Shown here: positions 1 to 7,765 of the stretch, one piece after another
How the letters are laid out: the number at the start of each line of letters is the position of its first letter
Numbering within the stretch: position 1 is the first letter of the stretch
Source of the DNA: Saccharibacillus alkalitolerans
GTDB lineage: Bacteria; Bacillota; Bacilli; Paenibacillales; Paenibacillaceae
Length of the DNA stretch: 64,000 nucleotides
Reading direction: 5' to 3'
NCBI RefSeq assembly: GCF_011090185.1
Contig: NZ_JAAFGS010000001.1
Coordinates: 620,001-684,000 of the forward strand
Notes under the pieces: model-generated
Told to the model about the DNA's origin: nothing
Databases searched by the model: none
What the model saw: the letters and a program-made list of their open reading frames with translations, nothing else
Position numbers and translations under genes: made by a program

Positions 1-308
1 GCAGTCTGCATCAGCGCGGCGGACGGGCGAAATCCGAAATCGGATTTGCTCTCCGTGCTAATTTACGGTTTTGGGATTTTTTGTTTGAAATCGGCGAATA
101 ACCCGATATACTAATGAAGAACGGAAATTTGACAGCGGGGAAGGATTACTTCGAACGATGTCGAATTTTTACGGGGAGACGCGAAGTGCGCTCCAATCTC
201 GGTCTGACCGACGAGTTTGCTTACGCGCACTGTTTAAAGAGAGAAAGAACGGTTCTCTGAACTACAGAGGATTCGGCTTTGCGGCCGGATGAGGAGGAGG
301 AACAGGCT
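1..308 (+). promoter_or_regulatory. spo0A upstream region: SigA-like and SigH-like promoters plus a 0A box
   Basis: No convincing gene is seen in the first 308 bases; a short hairpin (AAATCCG/CGGATTT, 30-47) has no T-run. A SigA-type promoter is readable as TTGAAA (85-90), 16 bases, TATACT (107-112). A SigH-like pair follows: GAAGGATTA (140-148, 8/9 to RWAGGAWWT) and CGAAT (162-166), 13 bases apart. A TGTCGAA 0A-box core (159-165) overlaps the SigH -10. B. subtilis spo0A is known to have a vegetative and a SigH promoter with 0A boxes, so the arrangement matches; assignment here is by eye. Confidence 0.6.
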
Positions 309-1115
309 TTGCCAAACATCGAAGTTATGCTTGCGGACGATAACCGGGATTTCGTTCACATGCTCCAGGAACACATTTCCAATCAGGAAGACATGACGGT
401 GACGGGAGTCGCCTTTAACGGCGAAGAAGTTCTGGGGCTGCTCCGGGACGCCGAACGGGCACCGGACATTCTGATTCTGGATATCATCATGCCGCACCTG
501 GACGGACTCGGCGTGCTGGAGAAGCTGCAAAGCATGGAATTGAACCCGCGTCCCAAGGTCATTATGCTGACGGCATTCGGGCAGGAGAACATTACGCAGC
601 GCGCGGTGGAACTGGGAGCGGCTTATTACATCCTGAAGCCGTTCGATATCGAGGTGCTGGTGAGCCGCGTAAGACAGATGCTTAACATTTCGTCTTCGCC
701 GATCGCTCCCTCTCAGCCCGCGCCCGCGCCGAAGCCGAGCATCGGGTCGTTGGCCAAAGGAAAGACGCTGGATGCGAGCATTACGTCCATCATCAACGAG
801 ATCGGCATTCCCGTGCATGTACGCGGTTATAAGTATCTGCGCGAAGCGATCACGATGGTGTATCATAACATCGAAATTCTCGGTTCGATCACAAAAACGC
901 TTTACCCGTCGATCGCCGAGAAATACGGAACCACTTCGTCACGCGTCGAGCGCGCCATTCGCCATGCCATCGAACTGGCCTGGTCCCGCGGCTCGGTACA
1001 GAACATCAGCGATTTGTTCGGGTATACCGTCAGCATCAACAAATCCAAGCCGACCAACAGCGAATTCATCGCGATGATCGCGGACAAGCTGCGGATCGAG
1101 CATAAGGTGAGCTGA
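309..1115 (+). CDS. spo0A: Sporulation master response regulator Spo0A
   Basis: This gives a 268-aa response regulator, the usual Spo0A length. The receiver domain (about residues 4-125) has the acidic pair D10/D11, phospho-acceptor D58 in LILDIIMP, T88 and K110. A proline/alanine-rich hinge follows, then the C-terminal DNA-binding domain (about 150-268) with the highly conserved stretch [20 protein letters not shown] start at TTG 309 because GAGGAGGAGG ends 8 bases upstream; an in-frame TTG at 279 precedes that Shine-Dalgarno and is unlikely. Phosphorylated by the phosphorelay, it binds 0A boxes and controls entry into sporulation, biofilm and stationary-phase genes. All key residues look intact, which is notable because several sporulation loci are missing elsewhere in the window. 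Confidence 0.97.
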   Translation: MPNIEVMLADDNRDFVHMLQEHISNQEDMTVTGVAFNGEEVLGLLRDAERAPDILILDIIMPHLDGLGVLEKLQSMELNPRPKVIMLTAFGQENITQRAVELGAAYYILKPFDIEVLVSRVRQMLNISSSPIAPSQPAPAPKPSIGSLAKGKTLDASITSIINEIGIPVHVRGYKYLREAITMVYHNIEILGSITKTLYPSIAEKYGTTSSRVERAIRHAIELAWSRGSVQNISDLFGYTVSINKSKPTNSEFIAMIADKLRIEHKVS

Positions 1116-1158
1116 AGCCCGCCGCGGCTCAGCGCACGAATTTTCAGATTTGCCGAGG

Positions 1159-1210
1159 AATGCCGTTCTTTACCGGGGACCGATAACCCGTTATAGAGCG
1201 GCATTTTTAT
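1159..1210 (+). terminator. Rho-independent terminator after spo0A
   Basis: Inverted repeat AATGCCGTTCT (1159-1169) and AGAGCGGCATT (1195-1205), 11 pairs with one G-U, is followed by a T-rich tract. The 25-base loop is larger than usual. Confidence 0.6.
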
Positions 1211-1257
1211 GTCCTGGCAAGCGGGGGAATTTATGAAAATCTGCAAAAGACAAATTC

Positions 1258-1410
1258 AAAAGTACGTACAAGCTAACTTGTTTCTTTACATAAGTGTGAA
1301 TTTATACGTTTGCATTTGCATATCAGAAAAGTTAATGCTACTATATCTTTTGTAGATGTATGTACATTAAAGATTAATCAAGGCATTTTCGGAATATGTA
1401 CGTACAATCT
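1258..1410 (+). promoter_or_regulatory. SigA promoter flanked by three AraR-like operators
   Basis: A promoter reads TTGCAT (1316-1321), 17 bases, TACTAT (1339-1344). Three copies of a palindromic core surround it: AAAGTACGTACAAG (1258-1271), ATGTATGTACAT (1356-1367) and ATATGTACGTACAATCT (1394-1410). The TGTACGTACA core resembles the AraR operator of B. subtilis (a GntR/LacI chimeric repressor released by L-arabinose). One site lies upstream and two downstream of the promoter, which would suit cooperative or looping repression. No araR gene is in the window, so the regulator is inferred. Confidence 0.6.
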
Positions 1411-1458
1411 TAAATGTAAGCGTCACCTATAAAGAGAAAGCTTAAAGGAGTGGAACAC

Positions 1459-2433
1459 ATGAATCATACGCAGCCTTATCAAAATCCCGTTATCGAACAA
1501 AGGGCCGATCCTTGGGTGTATAAGCATACCGACGGCTATTATTACTTCACCGCCTCGGTTCCCGAATACGATCGTCTCGAGATCCGGCGTTCGAAAACGA
1601 TTCAAGGATTGGCGGAAGCGGAAGCGGTCGTCGTTTGGCGCAAGCACGCGGAAGGACCTCTGAGCCAGCTGATTTGGGCACCCGAAATTCATTTCAATCA
1701 CGGCAAATGGTACATTTACTTCGCCGCCGCTCCTTTGGATCATCCGGTAGACGGAACGTTTACCCATCGCATGTACGCGATTGAAAACGATTCCGCCAAT
1801 CCTCTCGAAGGGGAATGGACGGAAAAAGGGCAAATCGTGACCGCATGGGAATCTTTCGCTCTGGACGCGACTACGTTCGAGCACAACGGCAAACTTTATT
1901 ACGTTTGGGCGCAGCGGGATTACGACATCCCCGGAAATTCCAATCTCTATATTTCCGAAATGCAAAATCCTTGGACGTTAAAAGGCGAACAAATCATGCT
2001 GAGCAAGCCGGAGCTGGACTGGGAAATCATCGGATTCAAAGTCAATGAAGGACCTGCCGTGCTGAAACGGAACGGAAAAATATTCATTACGTATTCCGCC
2101 AGCGCTACCGACATCAACTACTGCATGGGGCTGCTCAGCGCCGACGAAAACAGCGATCTGCTGAACGCTTCTTCCTGGCATAAGTCCGAGCGTCCGGTAT
2201 TCCGGAGCGCGCCGGAAAACGGACAGTACGGTCCGGGGCATAACAGCTTTACCCGCAGCGAAGACGATACGCAGGACGTGCTGATCTATCACTGCCGCAA
2301 CTATACGGAAATTGTCGGAGATCCGCTGTATGATCCGAACCGCCATACCCGGGCACAGATCTTCGGTTGGAACGAAGACGGAACGCCCGCATTCGGCATT
2401 CCGCTTCCCGACAAAGGTTTTGTACGCTCCTGA
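1459..2433 (+). CDS. Glycoside hydrolase family 43 protein (arabinan/xylan side-chain glycosidase)
   Basis: A 324-aa five-bladed beta-propeller glycosidase. GH43 hallmarks are visible: RADPWVY with putative catalytic base D17, WAPEIHF, D136 in FALDATTFEHNGK as pKa modulator, and putative acid E197 in NEGP. GH43 enzymes are mostly alpha-L-arabinofuranosidases, arabinanases and beta-xylosidases. No signal peptide is seen, so it probably acts on imported oligosaccharides in the cytoplasm. Start ATG 1459 follows AAAGGAG (1444-1450) by 8 bases; an in-frame GTG at 1450 overlaps that site. It is followed by a LacY-type symporter and preceded by AraR-like operators, together suggesting an arabino-oligosaccharide uptake and hydrolysis unit. 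Exact substrate is not determinable from sequence. Confidence 0.88.
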   Translation: MNHTQPYQNPVIEQRADPWVYKHTDGYYYFTASVPEYDRLEIRRSKTIQGLAEAEAVVVWRKHAEGPLSQLIWAPEIHFNHGKWYIYFAAAPLDHPVDGTFTHRMYAIENDSANPLEGEWTEKGQIVTAWESFALDATTFEHNGKLYYVWAQRDYDIPGNSNLYISEMQNPWTLKGEQIMLSKPELDWEIIGFKVNEGPAVLKRNGKIFITYSASATDINYCMGLLSADENSDLLNASSWHKSERPVFRSAPENGQYGPGHNSFTRSEDDTQDVLIYHCRNYTEIVGDPLYDPNRHTRAQIFGWNEDGTPAFGIPLPDKGFVRS

Positions 2434-2518
2434 TTTCCGGTTGTCCGATTTATGATCCGTTCGCCGGACGGCGGATATCCGCCGCCGGCGTTCTTACCCG
2501 ATAGGAGGTTCATTCACC

Positions 2519-3817
2519 ATGAAGCTGCCCAAATGGAAATTTTGGAATTTTGGTGGTTTGTTCTTTTTCTACTTCTTGATGTGGGCTGTCGTGCTCGCCT
2601 TTTTATCGATCTGGTTGAAAGAAGAAGCCGGGCTCGATGCCGGTCACACGGGATTGGTATTCTCGGCCATCTCGCTCATTGCGCTGTGCTATCAACCGTT
2701 CTTCGGAGTCATTTCCGATAAGCTCGGATTCCGGAAGAACTTGTTCTGGTTCGTCGTTGTCATGGCGCTCTTAATGGGGCCGTTCTTCACATGGCTCTTC
2801 ATTCCGCTTCTGCATTTCAATATTTGGGTCGGCGCGATCATCGGCGGGATCTATCTCAGCGCCGTATTCCAAGGCGGCGTCGGAGTCGTCGAAGCCTATA
2901 TCGAACGCGCCAGCCGGGCCAGCTCGATCGAATACGGCCGGGTTCGGCTGTTCGGTTCCATCGCCGGGGCGGTTGCAACGCTGGTCGGCGGACGACTGTA
3001 CGTAATGAATCCGAACAGCATTTTCTGGTTCGCTTCCTGCTCCGCCGTATTTCTGGCCATCCTGCTGAAAATCGTTAAGGTGGACACCGTACCGAAAACG
3101 GCCGAAGCGCTTGAAGCCCAGCAGGCCGAGGCCGAAGTCGAGCAAAAAGACGACGCGATTACGAAAGAGCGGATCTTCTCGATCTTCAAGCTTAAAAATT
3201 TCTGGTTCCTGGCGCTGCTGATGGTCGGAACGGCAAGCGTATACGACGTATTCGATCAGCAGTTTCCGAACTACTACAATCAATTTTTCGCGACGACCGA
3301 ACTGGGAACCGAGCGCTTCAGCGAGCTGGTATCGCTGCAGACGGCAATCGAAGCCGTGGTGATGATTTTCATGCCGGCGCTGATCAACAAGATCGGAGCC
3401 AAAAACGGATTGATTCTGTTCGGCGTTTTGACCTTTATTCGGATCGGTGGAAGCGCTGTAGCGGACAATGTCTATCTGCTGTCGGTCATTCGTTTGATTG
3501 CCGCGGTCGAAATGCCTTTGCTGCTGATTTCGATCTTTAAATACATCACGGGCGTATTCGATGTAAGGCTGTCGGCGACCATTTACCTGCTCGCTTTCAA
3601 CTTCGCCAAGCAGGCTGCGGTCGTTGTATTTTCGAGCGTCGCCGGCAATCTCTATACGAGCATCGGCTTCCAGCCGACGTATTATGTACTTAGCGCAATT
3701 GTCTTGGCAATTACCATTATTTGTTTCTTCGGTCTTTCGAACGACAAACCGAAGGGCGGCTTGATGCCAAAAGAGAAGAGCGAACGAAAAGGCAGTCCGG
3801 TACTCGGCACTTCCTGA
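2519..3817 (+). CDS. LacY-type oligosaccharide:H+ symporter (MFS)
   Basis: A 432-aa, 12-helix MFS permease that aligns over its length with E. coli LacY (oligosaccharide:H+ symporter family): FWNFGGLFFFYF at the N-terminus, EAYIER, YDVFDQQF and FKYITGVFDVRLSATIYL. By that alignment the sugar/proton residues E126, R144, D237, D240, R302, E325 and K358 are kept (here E125, R143, D243, D246, R308, E331, K364). LacY W151, K319 and H322 are replaced by G150, R325 and A328. An acidic cytoplasmic loop lies around residues 195-215. SD AGGAGG sits 10 bases before ATG. It follows the GH43 gene by 85 bases and is probably co-transcribed. Substrate is likely a plant-derived oligosaccharide rather than lactose; this is inference. 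Confidence 0.87.
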   Translation: MKLPKWKFWNFGGLFFFYFLMWAVVLAFLSIWLKEEAGLDAGHTGLVFSAISLIALCYQPFFGVISDKLGFRKNLFWFVVVMALLMGPFFTWLFIPLLHFNIWVGAIIGGIYLSAVFQGGVGVVEAYIERASRASSIEYGRVRLFGSIAGAVATLVGGRLYVMNPNSIFWFASCSAVFLAILLKIVKVDTVPKTAEALEAQQAEAEVEQKDDAITKERIFSIFKLKNFWFLALLMVGTASVYDVFDQQFPNYYNQFFATTELGTERFSELVSLQTAIEAVVMIFMPALINKIGAKNGLILFGVLTFIRIGGSAVADNVYLLSVIRLIAAVEMPLLLISIFKYITGVFDVRLSATIYLLAFNFAKQAAVVVFSSVAGNLYTSIGFQPTYYVLSAIVLAITIICFFGLSNDKPKGGLMPKEKSERKGSPVLGTS

Positions 3818-3836
3818 ACCTGCTGATCACGAATCG

Positions 3837-3874
3837 AAAAACCGTCTTCCGTATTTACGGAAGACGGTTTTTTT
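3837..3874 (+). terminator. Terminator after the GH43-symporter operon
   Basis: A near-perfect hairpin (AAAACCGTCTTCCGT paired with ACGGAAGACGGTTTT, 2-base loop core) ends in a run of seven T residues. Confidence 0.9.
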
Positions 3875-3931
3875 GCCGCGCGGTCTGCAAAGTTCTTCTC
3901 TTCACGATTTGGACTTATTTTGGACGCTTCG

Positions 3932-3953
3932 TTATACCCCTATGGGGTATAAT
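3932..3953 (+). promoter_or_regulatory. CsoR-type copper operator overlapping a -10 box
   Basis: A 9-base perfect inverted repeat, TTATACCCC (3932-3940) and GGGGTATAA (3944-3952) around TAT, matches the G/C-tract palindrome bound by Cu(I)-sensing CsoR repressors. Its right arm is built into a perfect -10 hexamer TATAAT (3948-3953), so repressor binding would occlude RNA polymerase. No good -35 is seen at 17 bases; TTGGAC (3920-3925) lies 22 bases away. No csoR gene is in this window. Confidence 0.7.
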
Positions 3954-3987
3954 AACTGTATCTTTGATCGGAAATGGGGATTGCGTA

Positions 3988-4563
3988 ATGAAGAGAAGTT
4001 TGAATTGGTTATTCGCCGCGGCCGCGGCCTCATCGATGCTGCTTGCGGGGTGTTCCGGAAAAACGCCGGAAACGGGCAAGGCGCCGGCCGTAACGGAAAG
4101 CGAAAGCGAACAAAGTTCAATGGCGGACATGCATCACGGCTCGTCGGGCGAAATGCCGGCAGGACTCAAAGATGCGGCGGATGCCGCTTATCCCGTAGGC
4201 GCGGAAGTGACGATTCATGCGGATCATATGCCCGGAATGGAAGGAGCGCGGGCTGTGGTGAGCGGTGCTTACGATACGACGATTTATTCGGTTTCGTATA
4301 CGCCGACGGATGGCGGGGAGCCGGTGAAGGGCCATAAATGGGTCATTCGCGAAGAAGTGAAGCCGTCGGACAGCCGGGAGCCGGCTCAAGGCGATACGGT
4401 GACGATCGAAGCGGATCATATGGCGGGGATGAAAGGGGCGGAGGCGACGATCGAGACGGCTGATCAAGGAGTCGCGTATATGCTCGACTATACGCCGACG
4501 ACCGGCGGAGAGCCCGTGAAGAATCATATGTGGGTGACGGAAGACGAACTGTCCGCGGAGTGA
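3988..4563 (+). CDS. ydhK: YdhK-like lipoprotein with two DUF1541 repeats
   Basis: A 191-aa exported lipoprotein. A short signal peptide ends in lipobox LLAGC with C22 as the lipidated residue. After a Ser/Glu-rich linker containing a His/Met cluster (MADMHHGSSGEM) come two DUF1541 repeats, each with ADHM.GM and YTPT.GGEPVK.H.WV, roughly residues 65-127 and 133-190. The His/Met-rich motifs are consistent with copper binding, and the CsoR-type operator just upstream supports copper induction. B. subtilis YdhK has the same domain pair. Start ATG 3988 is chosen because it begins a typical signal peptide; the open frame extends further upstream through the operator, which is not credible coding. 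A terminator hairpin follows immediately. Confidence 0.85.
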   Translation: MKRSLNWLFAAAAASSMLLAGCSGKTPETGKAPAVTESESEQSSMADMHHGSSGEMPAGLKDAADAAYPVGAEVTIHADHMPGMEGARAVVSGAYDTTIYSVSYTPTDGGEPVKGHKWVIREEVKPSDSREPAQGDTVTIEADHMAGMKGAEATIETADQGVAYMLDYTPTTGGEPVKNHMWVTEDELSAE

Positions 4564-4597
4564 ACAAGCAGTCCGGCGTAATAACAGGAAAAAGGCA

Positions 4598-4635
4598 AAG
4601 AACCCGCAGCTCTTCATGAGCTTCGGGTCTTTTTG
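4598..4635 (+). terminator. Terminator after the YdhK-like gene
   Basis: Hairpin with arms AACCCG.AGCTC and GAGCT.CGGGTC is followed by TTTTT. Confidence 0.8.
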
Positions 4636-4777
4636 CCGTCGAAAAGAAACAAACGCATTCCGTAAAGTCGTGCAAGCAAAGATGGAGAATTTGGTTTCCG
4701 GCCTGCGGTTTGGGATAATAAATAAGGCGGGCCGGCTGAATAGCGATCCCGCAGAGCCGAAAGGGAGAGAAACGAAC

Positions 4778-5026
4778 ATGAGGACGATTTACATTCATAT
4801 TTTGTACGATAACGGAATCGAGAAAGAATATGCTTTCGACTCGAGCGAGGAACTGACGCCTGCCGAGATGGAAATCGCGGTCAGGGCGTTCAAAGACGCT
4901 TATATCATTCCGGCCTTCCGGGGAGAACGTCCCGAAGAGGGAGGCTGTATGACTTTCGAAAGCGAAGGGCGCGACATCAGCATCAACCTGGCCAAAGTAT
5001 CGGAAATCGGATTCAGCATCCGTTGA
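4778..5026 (+). CDS. Small conserved-looking hypothetical protein (82 aa)
   Basis: An 82-aa soluble protein beginning MRTIYIHILYDNGIEKEYAF, with mixed beta/alpha character, acidic overall, no signal peptide and no membrane helix. I do not recognise the family. ATG 4778 follows AAGGGAGAGAAACG with good spacing; the longer frame starting upstream runs back through the preceding terminator and is unlikely. It stands between the YdhK-like gene and a short-chain dehydrogenase, 61 bases before the latter, so the two may share a transcript. Confidence 0.6.
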   Translation: MRTIYIHILYDNGIEKEYAFDSSEELTPAEMEIAVRAFKDAYIIPAFRGERPEEGGCMTFESEGRDISINLAKVSEIGFSIR

Positions 5027-5087
5027 GCATCGGGACCGGGCCGAAATCGGCGGACGAACGTTTTTTCTAAATGGAGGAGGACAAGGC

Positions 5088-5729
5088 ATGAACGTATTGG
5101 TTATCGGAGCGAACGGACAGATCGGACATCGGCTGGTTCGCCTTCTCAAGCAGGAAGGGCAGCATGAAGTAAAAGCGATGGTGCGCAAATCGGAACAAGA
5201 GGAAGAACTGCGCGCGGCCGGCATCGAAACGGTGCTCGCCAACCTCGAAGATCGCGTCGAAGCGCTGGCGGAAGCGATGAAGGGCAGCGAAGCGATCGTA
5301 TTCGCGGCGGGTTCGGGCGGATCGACCGGAGCGGACAAGACGCTGTTGATCGATCTGGACGGCGCGGTGAAAACGATGGAAGCGGCCGAAAGAGCGGGAG
5401 TCAAGCGTTATGTGATGGTCAGCGCCATGCAGGCGCATAACCGCGACAATTGGGCCGAAGCGATCAAGCCCTACTACGCGGCCAAACATTACGCGGACCG
5501 CATGCTGGAATCCACCGGACTGGATTACACGATCGTGCGGCCCGGCGGCTTGAAAAACGAACCGGGCACAGGGCGCATCTCGGCTGCCGAGAACTTGGAG
5601 CCCGGATCCGTTTCGCGCGACGATGTGGCCGCGGTGATCGCCGCGCTGCTGGAAGACCGGAATACGTATCGACGGGCGTTCGATCTGACTTCCGGCGATA
5701 CGCCGATCGGCGAAGCTTTCGGAGCGTAA
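5088..5729 (+). CDS. NAD(P)-binding SDR-like protein (YhfK/NmrA type)
   Basis: A 213-aa atypical short-chain dehydrogenase/NmrA-like Rossmann protein. The N-terminus MNVLVIGANGQIGHRLVRLL carries the dinucleotide motif GxxGxxG (residues 7-13). VFAAGSGG marks the fourth strand, a YYAAKHYAD segment carries the Y..K pair around residues 126-130, and DYTIVRPGG follows. Proteins such as B. subtilis YhfK have this architecture and length; the substrate is generally unknown and a role in redox or oxidative stress is only family-level inference. GGAGGA precedes ATG by 8 bases. Confidence 0.85.
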   Translation: MNVLVIGANGQIGHRLVRLLKQEGQHEVKAMVRKSEQEEELRAAGIETVLANLEDRVEALAEAMKGSEAIVFAAGSGGSTGADKTLLIDLDGAVKTMEAAERAGVKRYVMVSAMQAHNRDNWAEAIKPYYAAKHYADRMLESTGLDYTIVRPGGLKNEPGTGRISAAENLEPGSVSRDDVAAVIAALLEDRNTYRRAFDLTSGDTPIGEAFGA

Positions 5730-5867
5730 GTTCGCCGAATCGCAGGGGAACGGGCCGCGAAGCCTAGGCGGCCTGCCCCCGGATTCGTTTCATCGGCGAA
5801 ACTTTCCGGTTAACGATATCGTATGTGCAGCAGGAATCCGATACGCAAACGGAAGGACGGGAGCCAG

Positions 5868-6935
5868 ATGGAATCGAGCGGCATGGAAAGGTACACCGAA
5901 ACGCAAAAAAACGAAATGAAGCGGCAGATTCGGCAGGCTGCGGACGAAGCGTTCGATAAGGAAATGGCGGAGATCAACGCGCAGCTGCGCGAAGAGATTC
6001 TGATTGCGCTGATCGGCGACGTCAATGCGGGCAAGTCTTCGACGATCAACCGTATCGTAGGCGAAGAAGTCGCCGGCGTGGGCGCGGAACCCGGCGAGAC
6101 GACGGCTATCCGTCCGCATCCTTACAAAGACAAAATCTTTTTCATCGATACGCCGGGACTGAACGACGTGAACACGGCCAATTCGGCGGCGACGCTGGAG
6201 TACTTCCGCAAGACCGACGTCGTGCTGTTTTTCCTTAACGCGGCGGGCACGGTGTTTTCGGAGAGCGAGCAGCGTTCGTTCCGGATCGTGGAAAAAGCGA
6301 ATCCGAACATCCTCGTCGTCTTGAACAAAATCGACGCGGCGGACGAGGTGGATCGGCTGGTCGCGCGGGTACGGCAGGAAACGGGGCAGAAATACGACGT
6401 GATTCCGATTTCTTCGCGCACCGGCGAAAATGTCGACGAGCTGCGGGATGCCATTCTCGAGCTGTTAAAAAAAAAGAACAAGGACATTTTGTTCGCCCGC
6501 ACGATCAAGGAGAAATCGTCGATCGCCAATAAGTGGATCATCGGAGCGGCGACGTCGGCGGGCGCGATCGGGGCGGTTCCCCTGCCGGGCGCGGATATCG
6601 TGCCGCTGACCGCGCTGCAGATCGGGCTGCTGACCCGGTTGGCGACGCTGTACGAACGTCCGATCAGCCGAGAAGCCGCCAAAGAGATCGTCATTACGGC
6701 AATCGTCGGCAACCTGGGGCGGACTTTGTTTTCGCAAATCGTCAAAATCTTCCCCGGAGCCGGAAGCGTCGCGGCGGCGGGCGTAGCGAGTACGGTGACG
6801 CTCGCGCTCGGCTATTCCGTCAAATATGCCTATGAACGGGGAATCGACGTCACGCCGGAATCGGTAACGAAACTGTACAAAACGTTCCGCGACCGGAAAA
6901 ACAAAGGCGAGAAGCTGCCCGGCGAAGACGATTGA
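5868..6935 (+). CDS. Era-like/DUF697 GTPase
   Basis: A 355-aa GTPase. The G domain (about residues 40-215) shows P-loop GDVNAGKSS, switch I threonine in ETTAIR, G3 DTPG, G4 NKID and a G5-like ISSRTG. The C-terminal third (about 225-330) is a DUF697-like alpha-helical region with glycine-rich hydrophobic helices (AATSAGAIGAVPLPGADIVPL) that probably insert in or lie on the membrane; an HKN-like charged tail follows. Such proteins resemble YcjX/YcjF-linked and dynamin-like small GTPases of unknown cellular role. I prefer ATG 5868 after a weak GGACGGGAG; an in-frame ATG at 5823 lacks a ribosome site, so the N-terminus is uncertain. Confidence 0.8.
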   Translation: MESSGMERYTETQKNEMKRQIRQAADEAFDKEMAEINAQLREEILIALIGDVNAGKSSTINRIVGEEVAGVGAEPGETTAIRPHPYKDKIFFIDTPGLNDVNTANSAATLEYFRKTDVVLFFLNAAGTVFSESEQRSFRIVEKANPNILVVLNKIDAADEVDRLVARVRQETGQKYDVIPISSRTGENVDELRDAILELLKKKNKDILFARTIKEKSSIANKWIIGAATSAGAIGAVPLPGADIVPLTALQIGLLTRLATLYERPISREAAKEIVITAIVGNLGRTLFSQIVKIFPGAGSVAAAGVASTVTLALGYSVKYAYERGIDVTPESVTKLYKTFRDRKNKGEKLPGEDD

Positions 6936-6965
6936 GTCTGGAAAAGCAAACGAATACGGGAAGTT

Positions 6966-6995
6966 GAAAGCTCCGCTTAGGCGGAGCTTTTTTTC
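6966..6995 (+). terminator. Terminator after the DUF697 GTPase
   Basis: Perfect 9-bp stem AAGCTCCGC/GCGGAGCTT with a TTAG loop is followed by TTTTTT. Confidence 0.92.
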
Positions 6996-7102
6996 GGCAT
7001 ACGGCGGCGTTCGGGCGCGGAGAACCGCTTTCGGGTATAATGAAAAGCGCGAAAAAAAGCGGGCGGCCGAATTCGAAGCCGCGCGCCGAAGGAGGAGACG
7101 GA

Positions 7103-7684
7103 ATGCTGACCGAACGGCTGGAATTGAGACCTTTCGCGATCGAAGAAGCGGAGGAACTGCTGGCGCTCAGGCTGGAGAACCGGGAATTTCTGGAGCCGTT
7201 GGAGCCGATCCGTTCCGCCGGTTATTTGACGCTGGCCGGGCAAAAGACCGAAATCATGCAGAGCGAGCAGGGGCGAATCCGCGATCAAGCGTATATCTAC
7301 GCGATCCGGCAGCGCGGAAACGGACGCCTGATCGGACGCGCGGCGCTGACGGGCATCGCGCGGGGACCGTTCCAGAACGCGAGCTTGGGTTATTTTCTCG
7401 ATCAAGCGCATAACGGACAGGGCTATATGACGGAAGCGGTAATCGGCGTGCTGGAGCTGGCTTTCGGCAAACACGGGCTGCACCGTGTGCAGGCGGGAGT
7501 GATGCCGCGGAATATCCCTTCGCAGAGAGTGCTGGAGAAAGCGGGCTTTCGCCGGGAAGGTCTTGCCGAGCGGTATTTGAAAATCAACGGCGTCTGGGAA
7601 GATCACGTGCTGTTCGGCATTACGGCCGAAGACCGGGAAGGGGCGTCGGACCGACGCGATCGAGCGGAGCGGCACTGCGAATAG
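7103..7684 (+). CDS. GNAT N-acetyltransferase (RimJ/RimL type)
   Basis: A 193-aa acetyltransferase of the RimJ/RimL-YjcK group. It starts with the typical TERLELRPFAIEEAEELL segment, and motif A (LGYFLDQAHNGQGYMTEAV, about residues 111-130) carries the acetyl-CoA pyrophosphate loop Q/R-x-x-G-x-G/A in the degenerate form HNGQGYM. Motif B RVQAGVMPRNIPSQRVLEKAGF completes the fold. Members acetylate N-terminal residues of ribosomal proteins or small amines, but the target here cannot be read. ATG 7103 follows AAGGAGGAGACGG; the longer frame begins before that site. It shares a bidirectional terminator with the convergent gene. Confidence 0.88.
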   Translation: MLTERLELRPFAIEEAEELLALRLENREFLEPLEPIRSAGYLTLAGQKTEIMQSEQGRIRDQAYIYAIRQRGNGRLIGRAALTGIARGPFQNASLGYFLDQAHNGQGYMTEAVIGVLELAFGKHGLHRVQAGVMPRNIPSQRVLEKAGFRREGLAERYLKINGVWEDHVLFGITAEDREGASDRRDRAERHCE

Positions 7685-7703
7685 GCTGCGGAAAAAAGAA
7701 AAA

Positions 7704-7750
7704 GAAAAAAAGCGGACCGCCGCCTGCGGACCGCTTTTTTCTTTTTTTTG
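7704..7750. terminator. Bidirectional terminator between convergent genes
   Basis: A perfect stem AAAGCGGACCGC/GCGGACCGCTTT has an A-run on its left and a T-run on its right, so it can end transcription from both the acetyltransferase (+) and the 656-aa secreted protein (-). Confidence 0.9.
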
Positions 7751-7765
7751 CAATCGGACGGCTGC

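Noticed and set aside
1415-1428. A CcpA cre-like site (TGTAAGCGTCACCT) before the GH43 gene
   Set aside because: The first half fits but the second half has three mismatches to the cre consensus, so it is not listed as a feature.
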